Source: Candidatus Methanoperedens sp. | Lineage (GTDB): Archaea; Halobacteriota; Methanosarcinia; Methanosarcinales; Methanoperedenaceae | NCBI GenBank assembly: GCA_012026795.1 | Contig: VEPM01000014.1 | Span: 1-64,000 of the forward strand | Reading direction: 5' to 3' | DNA: 64,000 bases | Shown: in pieces, positions 1 to 8,555 of the stretch | Layout of the letters: every line of letters begins with the position of its first letter | How positions within the stretch are numbered: position 1 is the first letter of the stretch | The notes under the pieces: generated by a model | Seen by the model: the letters and a program-made list of their open reading frames with translations, nothing else | Told to the model about the DNA's origin: nothing | The model's database searches: none | Translations under genes and position numbers: made by a program

Positions 1-1
1 A

Positions 2-340
2 ACCTATAACAATAAATATCTTGTAGAAGATGATTTTAAACTACTGAATGATGAACTTCTTGTGCCAATTGGCCCAATATATCACACAAAGGATTTCAAT
101 ATCAGGGTTCATGTTTTCCTTGCTGTCATGGGTTTACTTTTTTATAGATATCTGGCATGGAAGACAAAGAAGTATGGTCTTTCTTTGAAAGAAATTATTG
201 ATGTTTTATCCGGAATAAGGTTTGCTATTGTAAAGGATAACAAATCTGATAAATCCGATATTATTTTGGAAGAGATGAGTGTAAATCAAGGATCATTATT
301 TTCTTTTCTGAATCTTGGGAAGTTTATCCCGGAATTTTAA
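2..340 (+). mobile_element. IS1634-like transposase, C-terminal end (partial)
   Basis: The reading frame is open from the window edge and ends at 340, so only the last ~112 residues of a DDE transposase are present. The tail contains a YxxK..VEDDFK-type helix, then PIGPIYHTKDFNIRVHVFLA and an L(F/Y)RYLAWK segment. This order (late catalytic acidic helix, H-x(n)-R-x-H motif, hydrophobic helix) is typical of the end of IS1634/IS4-type transposases. Family assignment is by motif recall. The right terminal repeat should lie between 341 and about 420, but I could not define it without the left end. Confidence 0.7.
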
Positions 341-424
341 AAAACGATAAGCATAGGACTAACCGTTTGTTAGGCTAACACACATATGGGCAATAGATAG
401 CGGATTTTCGATCATCTTTGAAAG

Positions 425-1627
425 GTGAGTTCTATTTTCATATTGATCCCTCTTGCTCTTGTGGCATTGATACCTGCTGTAAGCATTGTTGGCGTAAGGA
501 TGGATACTGTAACCCTTGTATTGATCTACAATATCGGACTGCCTCTTTTTACTTTTCTTTATTCTGAATATATATTACTGCAGCGGCCTGCAACTTTTTC
601 ACCGCCGGATATTTCAGATGAACATCCTGAACTTTCTAATATAGGCTCGACCAGGAAAAGTATAATTATAGTCACATTGATAATCGGAACAATAGTTGGT
701 TTTTCAGGATATATTCTTCTTTATTCTGGCAATCCATTTAATATTATATCAAAAGAAGCCATGGCCGGATTGGTTTTACCCACATTCCCGATCATCTGGG
801 CAATAACTGCGATGATCACGGTATATTGCGTCGGGGTATATACCCCCTATAAAAAAATCCGGGATGGGATAAAACAGATCGAGAATGAATTTGCTGATGC
901 CATGTTCATCCTTGGTCGGAGGATCTCAGAAGGGCGGTCAGCAGAAGAAGCCTTTACGCATACATCAGAAACGATGAAAGGGGCAAAAATCGGCGAAGCT
1001 TTTGCAGATATTGCAAAAAACCTCACATGCATGCGGACTACATTGCATGGCGCTATTTTCAATGAGGAATATGGGGCATTCAAAGATATTTATTCGGACA
1101 GGGTGCATACGATGATGAAACTCCTAACCGAAAGCGTACATAGAAGCCATGAGGCAGCAGGCATGGCGATTATAAAGCTGGCAGACCACCTCAAGGAATT
1201 ACAGGATGTAGAGGCAAATATCAAGAGGGGTTTGTATGATGTCACCTCCACGATGAGGTCAACAGCTATAATATTTGCCCCTCTTATAGCAGGAGTTACG
1301 CTTGCTCTTTCCGAAGTGATCCAGAAAATTTTGCTCAATATTTCAAAAGAGACCAGCAATTTACCTGACGAATACAACATCGGGGATTTTATGAAAGAAG
1401 CAGGAACCGGAATGACCCAGACAGTCCCTCCTGATATTTTCGTGCTTGTGGTGGGAGTATATATGGTCTTGCTGGTGATGATCCTTACAAGGTTTGCAGG
1501 CGGGATCGAGTATGGCGATGACAGGCCTCAATTCATGTATGATCTGGGACAGACCCTGCCCATATCGATTATGGTGTTCACGGTTACGACAGTGGTTTCA
1601 AGGGTGATTTTCAGTTCAATGGTATGA
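425..1627 (+). CDS. FlaJ/TadC-type pilus or archaellum platform protein, probably 5'-truncated
   Basis: The 400-residue membrane protein has hydrophobic segments near residues 4-23, 28-47, 82-104 and 116-138. A cytoplasmic helical T2SSF domain follows (~140-285, with ISEGRSAEEAF and DVTSTMRSTAIIFAPLIAGV), then more membrane segments to the end. This is the C-terminal half of a FlaJ/TadC protein, the inner-membrane platform of type IV-like pili. Family members usually carry an additional N-terminal T2SSF domain and are clearly longer. The frame is closed by a TGA at 419-421, just before the GTG start, and an IS element ends about 85 bp upstream. I infer that the 5' half was removed or separated by IS insertion. 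No FlaI/TadA ATPase is adjacent. Confidence 0.65.
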   Translation: MSSIFILIPLALVALIPAVSIVGVRMDTVTLVLIYNIGLPLFTFLYSEYILLQRPATFSPPDISDEHPELSNIGSTRKSIIIVTLIIGTIVGFSGYILLYSGNPFNIISKEAMAGLVLPTFPIIWAITAMITVYCVGVYTPYKKIRDGIKQIENEFADAMFILGRRISEGRSAEEAFTHTSETMKGAKIGEAFADIAKNLTCMRTTLHGAIFNEEYGAFKDIYSDRVHTMMKLLTESVHRSHEAAGMAIIKLADHLKELQDVEANIKRGLYDVTSTMRSTAIIFAPLIAGVTLALSEVIQKILLNISKETSNLPDEYNIGDFMKEAGTGMTQTVPPDIFVLVVGVYMVLLVMILTRFAGGIEYGDDRPQFMYDLGQTLPISIMVFTVTTVVSRVIFSSMV

Positions 1628-1667
1628 AGTAGCGGTTTATTTTTCTTCGAAATGCAGAAGCCTGGGT

Positions 1668-1697
1668 AAACTATATATGCGCTAAGGTCAGACCTTA
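1668..1697 (+). promoter_or_regulatory. TATA box followed by a perfect palindromic operator
   Basis: An AT-rich TATA-like element (aaactatatatg, 1668-1679) is followed directly by TAAGGTC-A-GACCTTA (1683-1697), a perfect 7-bp inverted repeat with a 1-base spacer. A protein bound here would overlap the expected transcription start of the DUF2071-family gene. Operator function is inferred from position and symmetry. Confidence 0.5.
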
Positions 1698-1757
1698 TCT
1701 GGATAATTTAATCTGTTCCGCATATCGGCAGAGGGTTTGGACAATTGGGGGGGGTTA

Positions 1758-2423
1758 ATGAATTACGGACTGATGCTCTGGTATGATACATTCTTTATCC
1801 ACTGGCGTGTGCCTGGAGCTCAGCTTGAGATGCGCATCCCCGCAGGTCTTAGCCTTGATCTCTTTAATGGCGATGCGTACATAAGCCTTGTTGCGCTACG
1901 TGCAATAGGGCCTTCGCCGGGTTTACTTTTGCCTCTTAGCAGTATCTTTCTTTCATACAACCAGCTTAATGTGCGCACCTATGTGAAAACAGGTGCAGAA
2001 CGGGGAATTATTCTTCTGGATACTAAGGTTGATCACATACTTCCCGCAGTGGGGGCGCGTATATTCGGCATGCCCTATCATTTTGCCTGCGGTCTTGGTT
2101 ATAATGTGCGCGGCAACCATGTTGCCCTGAATACCCCGGATATTAAGGGGGATATCGATACTGCTGACCCATTCACGCCTCCGGAAGGAAGCCTTGAGAG
2201 CTTCCTGACCGATCGGTTCTGGGTATTTGTACGTGCACCCGTTGGCCCGGTCTATGGTGTAAAAATAAAGCATGCCCCCTGGAGGCTGCGCCCTGTGAAA
2301 CTATATAATATGTTATCCTCCTCGATCACTGGTTTTGGCGGTGCTTCCGAACCCGTATGCTCATATATTGCCGAAAAAGCGGATGTTTCTATGGTGAAAG
2401 TTTCTATGGTAAGAAATCCATGA
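1758..2423 (+). CDS. DUF2071 (YqjF-like) family protein
   Basis: The protein is about 221 residues from ATG 1758; an in-frame TTG at 1737 would add seven residues. It has the DUF2071/YqjF pattern: an early W-Y-D-T-x-F-I-H-W-R-V segment, then IPAGLSLDLFNGDAYISLVA, and a late GPVYGVKIKHAPWRLRP region. The family is soluble and widespread, and its biochemical role is unknown. The ATG is preferred because the conserved N-terminal segment begins just after it and a G-rich stretch sits upstream. It is monocistronic, behind a TATA box with a palindrome at 1683-1697, and so is probably regulated by a specific repressor or activator that cannot be identified here. Confidence 0.7.
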   Translation: MNYGLMLWYDTFFIHWRVPGAQLEMRIPAGLSLDLFNGDAYISLVALRAIGPSPGLLLPLSSIFLSYNQLNVRTYVKTGAERGIILLDTKVDHILPAVGARIFGMPYHFACGLGYNVRGNHVALNTPDIKGDIDTADPFTPPEGSLESFLTDRFWVFVRAPVGPVYGVKIKHAPWRLRPVKLYNMLSSSITGFGGASEPVCSYIAEKADVSMVKVSMVRNP

Positions 2424-2465
2424 TAATCTTTTTATCGCTTCATCTCTTTAATGTGTTAGATTTCA

Positions 2466-3293
2466 ATGACAACAAAAGGCATGGAAAATAAAAAAATTGG
2501 ATTTATCGGGACAGGTAAAATGGGCGAAGCCCTGATTAAAGGCATACTTCATGCCAGGCTCATTCCTTCCGGGAACATCTATGCCAGCGATATGGATTCA
2601 GTGAAATTAAAGGCTCTTGAAACCGAGCTTGGGATCAATACCTGCAAGGATAATTGTGACGCAGTGATCAATTCAGATATAATAATCATTGCGGTAAAAC
2701 CGCAGATAGTCCCCAAAATCATCAATGAGATCAAAAGCTCAATAAAGAACCAGTTGATAATTTCAATAGCCGCCGGGGTTACCATAGATACTTATGAGAA
2801 TAACCTGCCGCGCGGGACAAAGGTTGTCAGGGTGATGCCCAACATTGCGGCAACAGTAAAAGAAGCGGCTTCGGCAATCAGTCCGGGAAGCGCCGTATCA
2901 AAAGAGGATATGGCAATCGCAGGAAATATATTTAGTGCAATCGGAAAAACAGTAACAGTACAGGAAAACCTTATGGATGCCGTAACCGGATTGTCAGGAA
3001 GCGGCCCTGCATATATTTTCATGATAATCGAAGCACTTGCAGATGGCGGTGTGCATGAAGGACTTGACAGGAACACTGCAAAACTGCTTGCGGCGCAGAC
3101 CGTTCTTGGTTCTGCAAAAATGGCGCTTGATGGCGGGAGCCATACGGGAGAATTAAAGGATATGGTGACATCCCCGGGGGGCACAACTATTCGCGGGCTT
3201 CGGGTCATGGAAGAACAGGGTGTACGCATCGCGATGATGAATGCAGTTATTGCGGCCTGCGAGCGTTCAAAAGAACTGGGCAAGAAATCATAA
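2466..3293 (+). CDS. proC: pyrroline-5-carboxylate reductase
   Basis: This catalyses the last step of proline synthesis, NAD(P)H-dependent reduction of 1-pyrroline-5-carboxylate in the cytoplasm. The N-terminal Rossmann motif GFIGTGKMGEAL is present. The C-terminal dimerisation domain carries the family signature around SGSGPAYIFMIIEALADGGV and the region MVTSPGGTTIRGLRVMEEQG. Its length of 275 is normal. An ATG at 2484 (MENKKIGF) is an alternative start close to the Rossmann strand. It heads a compact run with mtxX 11 bp downstream and a methyltransferase 2 bp after that, suggesting co-transcription. Confidence 0.95.
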   Translation: MTTKGMENKKIGFIGTGKMGEALIKGILHARLIPSGNIYASDMDSVKLKALETELGINTCKDNCDAVINSDIIIIAVKPQIVPKIINEIKSSIKNQLIISIAAGVTIDTYENNLPRGTKVVRVMPNIAATVKEAASAISPGSAVSKEDMAIAGNIFSAIGKTVTVQENLMDAVTGLSGSGPAYIFMIIEALADGGVHEGLDRNTAKLLAAQTVLGSAKMALDGGSHTGELKDMVTSPGGTTIRGLRVMEEQGVRIAMMNAVIAACERSKELGKKS

Positions 3294-3304
3294 AGCAATC
3301 CAAT

Positions 3305-4114
3305 ATGTCTATCCTTTTCGATATCGAAGAAAAAGCAAGAAAGAATCATGCGCGTATTGGCCTCGGAATAGGCAAAGTCTCAGAAAAACTGATACGGAGC
3401 GCAGAGGCTGCCTGTGAATACGCTGATGTTGTGCTCGTTGGGGATGAAAATGGGATACAAGCAGTAGGTACCGACCTTGAGATAATCCATTCAAATGAGC
3501 CTCCGAAGAAATTGATCGAATTGCTGCTTTGTGGTAAAATAGACGGAGCAGTCAGGGGAACGCTCAGTGCGACAAAAACACTTTCTGAGCTTAAAAGATC
3601 GCTGAATATGAAAAAGCTATACAGGGTGGCATTATTAGAAACAGCAGATGGACGGCCGTTTTTCCTTGCGCCTGTTGGGATCGATGAAGGAAATTCCGTT
3701 GATGATAAAGTCGAGTTAATAAAGCGCGGCGCGGAGCATTTCAGGCGCCTCGATGTGGAAATGAAAGTGGGAATACTATCAGGCGGGCGTTTTGAGGATA
3801 TGGGGAGGGATAAGACCGTTGACAGGACTCTTGAAGATGCAGAACGTGTGACCGGAAAAGTACGTGAACTCGGAATCGAAGCAAAGAATTATTCAATACT
3901 CATCGAGGATGCGATCGAGGATGCGAATTTCATCATGGCGCCCGATGGGATATCCGGTAACCTTATTTTTAGGACTCTTGTGTTCCTCGGGGGAGGATAC
4001 GGCCATGGCGCGCCTGTTTTGATGGAGAAGGTGTTCGTGGATACTTCGCGCGTAGGGGGACATTACACGAGGGCGATAATGCTTGCAAGCGCGCTTAAAC
4101 GTATTGAATCCTGA
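3305..4114 (+). CDS. mtxX: methanogenesis marker protein 4 (MtxX)
   Basis: The 269-residue protein matches the methanogenesis-marker-4/MtxX family. It is related in fold to phosphate acetyl/butyryltransferases, as seen in the Rossmann-like [16 protein letters not shown] segment, the [13 protein letters not shown] loop, and the C-terminal [18 protein letters not shown] region. MtxX is found almost only in organisms with the methanogenic C1 pathway; its exact reaction is not established. Its presence is the main marker here for a methanogen or ANME lineage. It sits between proC and a Met10-like methyltransferase with almost no spacing. Confidence 0.85.
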   Translation: MSILFDIEEKARKNHARIGLGIGKVSEKLIRSAEAACEYADVVLVGDENGIQAVGTDLEIIHSNEPPKKLIELLLCGKIDGAVRGTLSATKTLSELKRSLNMKKLYRVALLETADGRPFFLAPVGIDEGNSVDDKVELIKRGAEHFRRLDVEMKVGILSGGRFEDMGRDKTVDRTLEDAERVTGKVRELGIEAKNYSILIEDAIEDANFIMAPDGISGNLIFRTLVFLGGGYGHGAPVLMEKVFVDTSRVGGHYTRAIMLASALKRIES

Positions 4115-4116
4115 AT

Positions 4117-4914
4117 ATGTCCCTCCATTCCCTTCTCCAGAATAAGCTCCCTCCCGAAAAACTCGCGCTCATCCCTAAAGGCTTTGAGGTAATCGGAGAT
4201 ATCGCAATAATAAACGTCCCTCCACCTCTTGATCCTGAAAAACATCTCATTGCAGAGGCGCTGTCAATTCACAGGAATGATTTAAAAACAGTCCTTCGAA
4301 AGCTCAATAAAATCGAAGGTGCTGCGCGTGTAGCGCATTTTGAACTGCTGCTCGGTGACAGGACGACCACGCTGCACAGGGAGAACGGCTGCGTCTTCCA
4401 GCTGGATGTAACAAAAACCTTTTTTTCAGGAAAAATGTATTATGAGCGGGGCAGGATCGCGCAAAAAGCAAATGATGGGGAGGAGGTCCTTGTTTTATTT
4501 GCAGGCGTCGGGCCATTTCTCATCCCGATAAAGAAACAACGGAACGTCAACATCACAGGACTTGATAACAACCGGGAAGCCTGCATTTTCCTGGGAAAAA
4601 ATATTAGACTGAACCGTATTGAAGCAAATATTGTTCTTGGCGATGCGCGAAATGTTAATAATCTTTTCAAAAACAGGTTTGACAGGATCGTGATGCCAGC
4701 GCCTTATGGCCAGGACTTCTTCCTGGATTTTGCCCAATCTATTTTGAAACCTGGAGGATATATCCACTTCTATACTTTCAAGAAGGACTTCGAGATACCT
4801 CATTTCAGGAGACTGCTTGAAGAAAAAGGATGGTTTATTGACTTCTCCAGGGATTGCGGGAATGTGGCGCCACGAGTGAAAAGATATGTTTTTGACTTGA
4901 TATTGAGGAAATAG
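4117..4914 (+). CDS. Met-10+/Trm5-Taw2 family methyltransferase-like protein
   Basis: This 265-residue class I SAM-dependent methyltransferase belongs to the Met-10+ family, whose members modify G37 of tRNA (Trm5) or build wybutosine (Taw2). It has the family motif DVTKTFFSGKMYYERGRIA (family form D-V-x-x-x-Y-F-S-x-x-x-x-x-E-R), SAM motif I VLVLFAGVGPFLIP, and acidic motif II GLDNNREAC. The Trm5 catalytic segment usually reads N-x-P/NPPY-like; here it is MPAPYGQDF, so precise activity is uncertain. It is shorter than typical Trm5b because the N-terminal D1 domain is missing. The start is 2 bp after the mtxX stop, implying translational coupling. Confidence 0.75.
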   Translation: MSLHSLLQNKLPPEKLALIPKGFEVIGDIAIINVPPPLDPEKHLIAEALSIHRNDLKTVLRKLNKIEGAARVAHFELLLGDRTTTLHRENGCVFQLDVTKTFFSGKMYYERGRIAQKANDGEEVLVLFAGVGPFLIPIKKQRNVNITGLDNNREACIFLGKNIRLNRIEANIVLGDARNVNNLFKNRFDRIVMPAPYGQDFFLDFAQSILKPGGYIHFYTFKKDFEIPHFRRLLEEKGWFIDFSRDCGNVAPRVKRYVFDLILRK

Positions 4915-4927
4915 CTTGCTGTAAAAG

Positions 4928-6193
4928 TTATTTCATAAAAGTTTGCTTCCTGCCCGGCCCCACGGAAATATATCCGATATCTGCCCCCATCAATTCTTCA
5001 AGTAATGCAACATAGAGCCTTGCGTTTTCCGGAAGGTCTACGAAACTTTCGGTATCTGTGATATCCTCATGCCATCCAGGAATGTCGATATAGACGGGTT
5101 TGCATCGGGCAACGTCATCGGAAAGTTCAGGCATGTAATCGATATTTTTTCCATCCATTTCATATTCAAGGCACAACTTTATCGATTTAAGCCCTGAAAG
5201 CACATCGAGTTTTGTGAGAGCCATGGATGTATATCCATTGAGGTTGATAGCTTTTCGCGCAAGGGGTATATCAAACCAGCCGCATCTCCTGGGTCGCCCG
5301 GTCGTTGTCCCGAATTCGCCGCCCTTTTCACGCAGGTGTTCTCCGACTTCATTCTTCTGCTCAGTCGGAAGCGGCCCTTCTCCAACGCGTGTAATATATG
5401 CCTTTATTACTCCTATCACTTCATTCACTTTTGTCGGGCCGACACCCAGCCCGGCGCATGCTGAACCTGCAACAGTGCTTGAAGAGGTGACGAATTTCTG
5501 GGTACCGTGAATAATATCAAGATGTGTTCCCTGTGCACCTTCTGCGAGGACTTTTTTACCGTCTTTCAAAGCCTGGTTTATTTCTTTTGAAACATCGGTG
5601 ATATATGGTTTTAATTTCTGTCCGATCTTAAGATATGCATCAATTCCTGACCTTGCGATCTTCGGGTCTCCTCCCATTTCTTTTATCGCTGCTTCTTTCT
5701 GGGGCGCTATTTCTTCAAGTTTGCGCATAAAACGGCTCTTATCAGCAATATCCGCCATCTGTATCTCTTCCCGCCCCACTTTATCAATATAGGCAAACCC
5801 GATACCCCTGTTCGTTGTCCCGATTTTTACGGCGCGTTTTTGTTCGCGAAGACCATCCAGCGCCACATGATAAGGCATTATGATGCTTGTCTTTGCGTCG
5901 ATGCCAAGCTTTGCCGGGGGAACTTCCACGCCATTTTCAGAAAGCATGGCGATCTCTTCCATCAGTATTCCCGGATTCATCACAGTACCCGGGCCGATAA
6001 GCAGGCGCGCATCGAAAAGCACACCCGATGGGATAAGATGCAGTTTATATGTTTTACCTTCTGCAACAACGGTGTGCCCTGCATTATCCCCGCCCTGGAA
6101 ACGGGCCACAATATCGTATTGCGAAGCCATCATATCCACGATCTTGCCTTTTCCTTCGTCCCCGAACTGTGCGCCTGTGATTATTGTGAACAT
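4928..6193 (-). CDS. purA: adenylosuccinate synthetase
   Basis: This catalyses GTP-dependent condensation of IMP and aspartate to adenylosuccinate, the first committed step to AMP. The N-terminal P-loop-like GAQFGDEGKGKIVD motif and the QGGDNAGHTVV signature are intact. The catalytic Asp and His sit in these two motifs. The IMP-site region LAEGAQGTHLDIIHG and the GTP/aspartate loop TTTGRPRRCGWFD are also present. Its length of 421 is normal. It converges on the Met10-like gene with a 13-bp gap. Confidence 0.95.
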   Translation of the reverse strand: MFTIITGAQFGDEGKGKIVDMMASQYDIVARFQGGDNAGHTVVAEGKTYKLHLIPSGVLFDARLLIGPGTVMNPGILMEEIAMLSENGVEVPPAKLGIDAKTSIIMPYHVALDGLREQKRAVKIGTTNRGIGFAYIDKVGREEIQMADIADKSRFMRKLEEIAPQKEAAIKEMGGDPKIARSGIDAYLKIGQKLKPYITDVSKEINQALKDGKKVLAEGAQGTHLDIIHGTQKFVTSSSTVAGSACAGLGVGPTKVNEVIGVIKAYITRVGEGPLPTEQKNEVGEHLREKGGEFGTTTGRPRRCGWFDIPLARKAINLNGYTSMALTKLDVLSGLKSIKLCLEYEMDGKNIDYMPELSDDVARCKPVYIDIPGWHEDITDTESFVDLPENARLYVALLEELMGADIGYISVGPGRKQTFMK

Positions 6194-6445
6194 ATCTTTT
6201 CTCTTCTTTTAAGGGCGGGAAATATGATAAGGTTTGCCTGATTTTGGTGTAATCGAATCCAATAGCTGGTGGAAAGAAGAGTATAATCTTCTGGAGAGAT
6301 TCTTATAAAAATGAGGCAGATGTGATCATTGCACAAAAACGGTAAAATCGTGGGGCGGAGGCATAACAGGCGCGTCCAGGAAAATGATCCTGTCATGCAT
6401 GCGGAGATAGATTGCCTGCGAAAAGCCGGAAGAATTGGAAATAGT

Positions 6446-6805
6446 TTAAAGAAGCTTCAGATTACCCGTTATCTTATCCAGTTCACCGACCTCGGCAGGC
6501 CCGATTCCAAGCACCGTAGTCGTTCCCGGGGGCACTTCGGTCAACCCTGCATCGGTGATGAGTACGGCTGGAAGACCATGTCTCCTTGCAAGCTCCTTTA
6601 ATTCAAAAAGTTCCTTCAGGCCCGGAACTCGTAAGACCACTTTCTTCTGGCCTCCTTCTTTCCATGCATCTCTGACTTTCTCGCTTGTAAATTCATATGT
6701 GGAAATAGCTGCATGAGCGACCTGGACCGCAAGTTTGCCTTTTGATAATTTCAGGTCATCGCGTACAATTATACATTGTTTATAATCAGTCATGAAAAAT
6801 ACCAT
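6446..6805 (-). CDS. pth2: peptidyl-tRNA hydrolase, archaeal type
   Basis: The 119-residue (or 115 from an internal ATG at 6793) Pth2 recycles peptidyl-tRNAs released prematurely from ribosomes. The family features KQCIIVRDDLKLSKGKLAVQVAHAA, the middle G-Q-K-K-V-V-L-R-V segment, the DAGLTEVPPGTTTVLGIGPA signature and the C-terminal VGELDKITGNLKLL are all present. The length is typical. No strong Shine-Dalgarno precedes either start. It lies 25 bp downstream of the small protein gene ending at 6831. Confidence 0.92.
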   Translation of the reverse strand: MVFFMTDYKQCIIVRDDLKLSKGKLAVQVAHAAISTYEFTSEKVRDAWKEGGQKKVVLRVPGLKELFELKELARRHGLPAVLITDAGLTEVPPGTTTVLGIGPAEVGELDKITGNLKLL

Positions 6806-6830
6806 ATGGTAACTGAAAAAGAGCGCCGGA

Positions 6831-7160
6831 TCACTGGATCATCATGCCTTTATCATCAAATTTCAATACATCTTTCTGGTCATTCCACTCTTTTCCCAGC
6901 CTCAGGGATTCTTCCATATTAAAATCTCCAACTCTTATATTATCACCGGTTTTTACGATAGCCTCAAAGGGGATAGACATTACACTCCCGGATTTTTTAA
7001 TTATTATTCTTCTTCCATCAATTGCTATGCTTTCCCCGATATCAATATAGTCCTGTTTTACATATTTACCTATATAAATATGAACATCCAGCTGTTCGTT
7101 TTTTTCTGAATCCTGAGTGCTTTTCTTAAAAAAACCGGTGATTTTAGCAATAATAGACAT
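6831..7160 (-). CDS. small beta-rich archaeal protein of unknown function (DUF5749-like?)
   Basis: The protein is about 109 residues from ATG 7160 (in-frame ATG 7166 and TTG 7169 are alternatives). A charged linker precedes an alternating beta-strand domain: VHIYIGKYVKQDYIDIGESI, DGRRIIIKKSGSVMSIPFEA, then VGDFNMEESLRLGKEW. I recall similar short beta-barrel proteins annotated DUF5749 in methanogens, but cannot confirm this. No catalytic motif is visible. The 5' end overlaps one arm of a 14-bp inverted repeat (7164-7214) shared with the divergent PAS regulator. Confidence 0.6.
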   Translation of the reverse strand: MSIIAKITGFFKKSTQDSEKNEQLDVHIYIGKYVKQDYIDIGESIAIDGRRIIIKKSGSVMSIPFEAIVKTGDNIRVGDFNMEESLRLGKEWNDQKDVLKFDDKGMMIQ

Positions 7161-7163
7161 TTG

Positions 7164-7214
7164 CATCAATTATTGTTTTTTCTTGAATAAATACTATTGG
7201 AACAATAATTGATG
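7164..7214. promoter_or_regulatory. 14-bp inverted repeat in a divergent promoter
   Basis: CATCAATTATTGTT (7164-7177) and AACAATAATTGATG (7201-7214) are exact reverse complements separated by 23 bases. They sit between a minus-strand gene and the PAS-winged-helix gene. The repeat lacks a T-run and is AT-rich, so it looks more like a dyad operator than a terminator. Autoregulation by the adjacent winged-helix protein is an inference. Confidence 0.45.
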
Positions 7215-7297
7215 AAAATCCCCCTATTAGACAAAAAGATTATATGTAACATGGGAAGTGTGAATCATTAGAATAAGAAAACTATATTGGTGATTAT

Positions 7298-8404
7298 TTG
7301 TCGACGCATTTTCGATCAATATATGAAAAATCTGATAAAAACAAGCTTGAAGAATTATTGTTAGAACAAGAAGAGAAATCCATTTTATCTGAGAAATATC
7401 TCTGGATGATAATCGAATCGTCATTGTATGGAATAGCTGTAGTGGATGAAAATGGCAAATTTGAGTTCGGAAACGATTCTTTTTTTAGAACAATCGACTG
7501 GCTAAAGGAAGAAATTATTGGCCAGGATTTCATGAAAGTAATCCCTGATGACTCGAAAGAATTTGTAACAGGGCACTGGCAAGGTGTTCAAAAAGACAGG
7601 GGAGGATTTCATGAGATCAAAATCAAAACGAGATGTGGCACAATAAAATATCTGAATGTGTCAAGCACTTTCGTAGAGATCAAAGGAAATAACAAAGTTG
7701 TTGCCATTATTCATGATATCACAGAAAATAAAAAACAGGAGATGAAGCTCAAAGAATCCGAGGAAAAATATCGTGACCTCTTTGAAAACGCCCAGGATGC
7801 CATGTACGTGGTCGATGATGAAGGTAATTTTTTGAAAATGAATAAGATTGGACTTCAAACACTCGGATGTGTTAAAGAAGAGGTAATTGGTACAAATATT
7901 TCTAAATGGATTACACAGGAGAGCTTAAAAACCGTTAATATGCGCCGGAAAAAGTTTCTTTCCGGAGAAAAGTTGGATCAGATAGATATCATCGAGATTG
8001 TTTGCAAGAATGGCGAACACAGATGGTGTGAGATAAAAATCAGGGAAATCAAAGAAGGTAATAAAACAATTGAAATTCATGGTATAGCCAGGGACATTAC
8101 TGAAAATAGATTATTAAAACAAGAAATCAAGAAATCCAATAAACAACAGAAGCTTCTTTGCTACCTGATTCAGGGTACGCGCGGAGGAAAGACAAGAGCA
8201 TTGATTCTGAAACATCTTAATGACAGATCTTATAATGCGCATCAATTATCAACAGTTATGAATATGGATTATAAAACTATCAGGCATCATCTTAATGTTT
8301 TAATCAAGAATGGAATAATAGGAAAAGGTAATAATGGATACTCTGATTTATATTCCATTTCAAAAAATATGGAAGCTGATTTAAACACATTTAATGAGCT
8401 TTGA
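7298..8404 (+). CDS. PAS-PAS-winged-helix transcriptional regulator
   Basis: This 368-residue cytoplasmic protein has two PAS domains. PAS1 is ~40-145 (SSLYGIAVVDENGKFEFGND, ending HDITENKKQEMKLKESEEKY). PAS2 is ~153-275 (FENAQDAMYVVDDEGNFLKMN, ending GIARDITENRLL). A helix follows, then a C-terminal ArsR-like winged helix (~290-355) with the recognition region MNMDYKTIRHHLNVLIKNGI. It has no kinase or receiver domain, so it is a one-component sensor-regulator; the PAS ligand is unknown. TTG 7298 is chosen because GGTGAT (7289-7294) is a good ribosome site just upstream and the frame is closed at 7274. Confidence 0.8.
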   Translation: MSTHFRSIYEKSDKNKLEELLLEQEEKSILSEKYLWMIIESSLYGIAVVDENGKFEFGNDSFFRTIDWLKEEIIGQDFMKVIPDDSKEFVTGHWQGVQKDRGGFHEIKIKTRCGTIKYLNVSSTFVEIKGNNKVVAIIHDITENKKQEMKLKESEEKYRDLFENAQDAMYVVDDEGNFLKMNKIGLQTLGCVKEEVIGTNISKWITQESLKTVNMRRKKFLSGEKLDQIDIIEIVCKNGEHRWCEIKIREIKEGNKTIEIHGIARDITENRLLKQEIKKSNKQQKLLCYLIQGTRGGKTRALILKHLNDRSYNAHQLSTVMNMDYKTIRHHLNVLIKNGIIGKGNNGYSDLYSISKNMEADLNTFNEL

Positions 8405-8432
8405 CCTGAGAATATCTTTGCTGGAAAAGATA

Positions 8433-8449
8433 CCACTGCCCCCCAACCC
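8433..8449 (-). other. GGGTTGGGG...AGTGG-like motif in an intergenic region
   Basis: On the minus strand this reads GGGTTGGGGGGCAGTGG and resembles the motif GGTTGGGGAGTGGRGGTT found at 21767, 21891 and 30989. A TATA-like gatttaaatac sits upstream on the minus strand (around 8488-8498). The remaining sequence of 8405-8555 is AT-rich and otherwise featureless. The match is looser than the other three copies. Confidence 0.25.
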
Positions 8450-8555
8450 GCCCATCTTTTTCTTATCTACAAATCTTACATTTTTTTATGTATTTAAATC
8501 TCTTTTCCCAAACTTTACCCCATCACTGGAATATTAATTTAATAAAAATATGAAG

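Noticed and set aside
2792-3349. 185-codon minus-strand frame
   Set aside because: It lies antisense to proC, a strongly conserved enzyme, and shows no homology or ribosome site.
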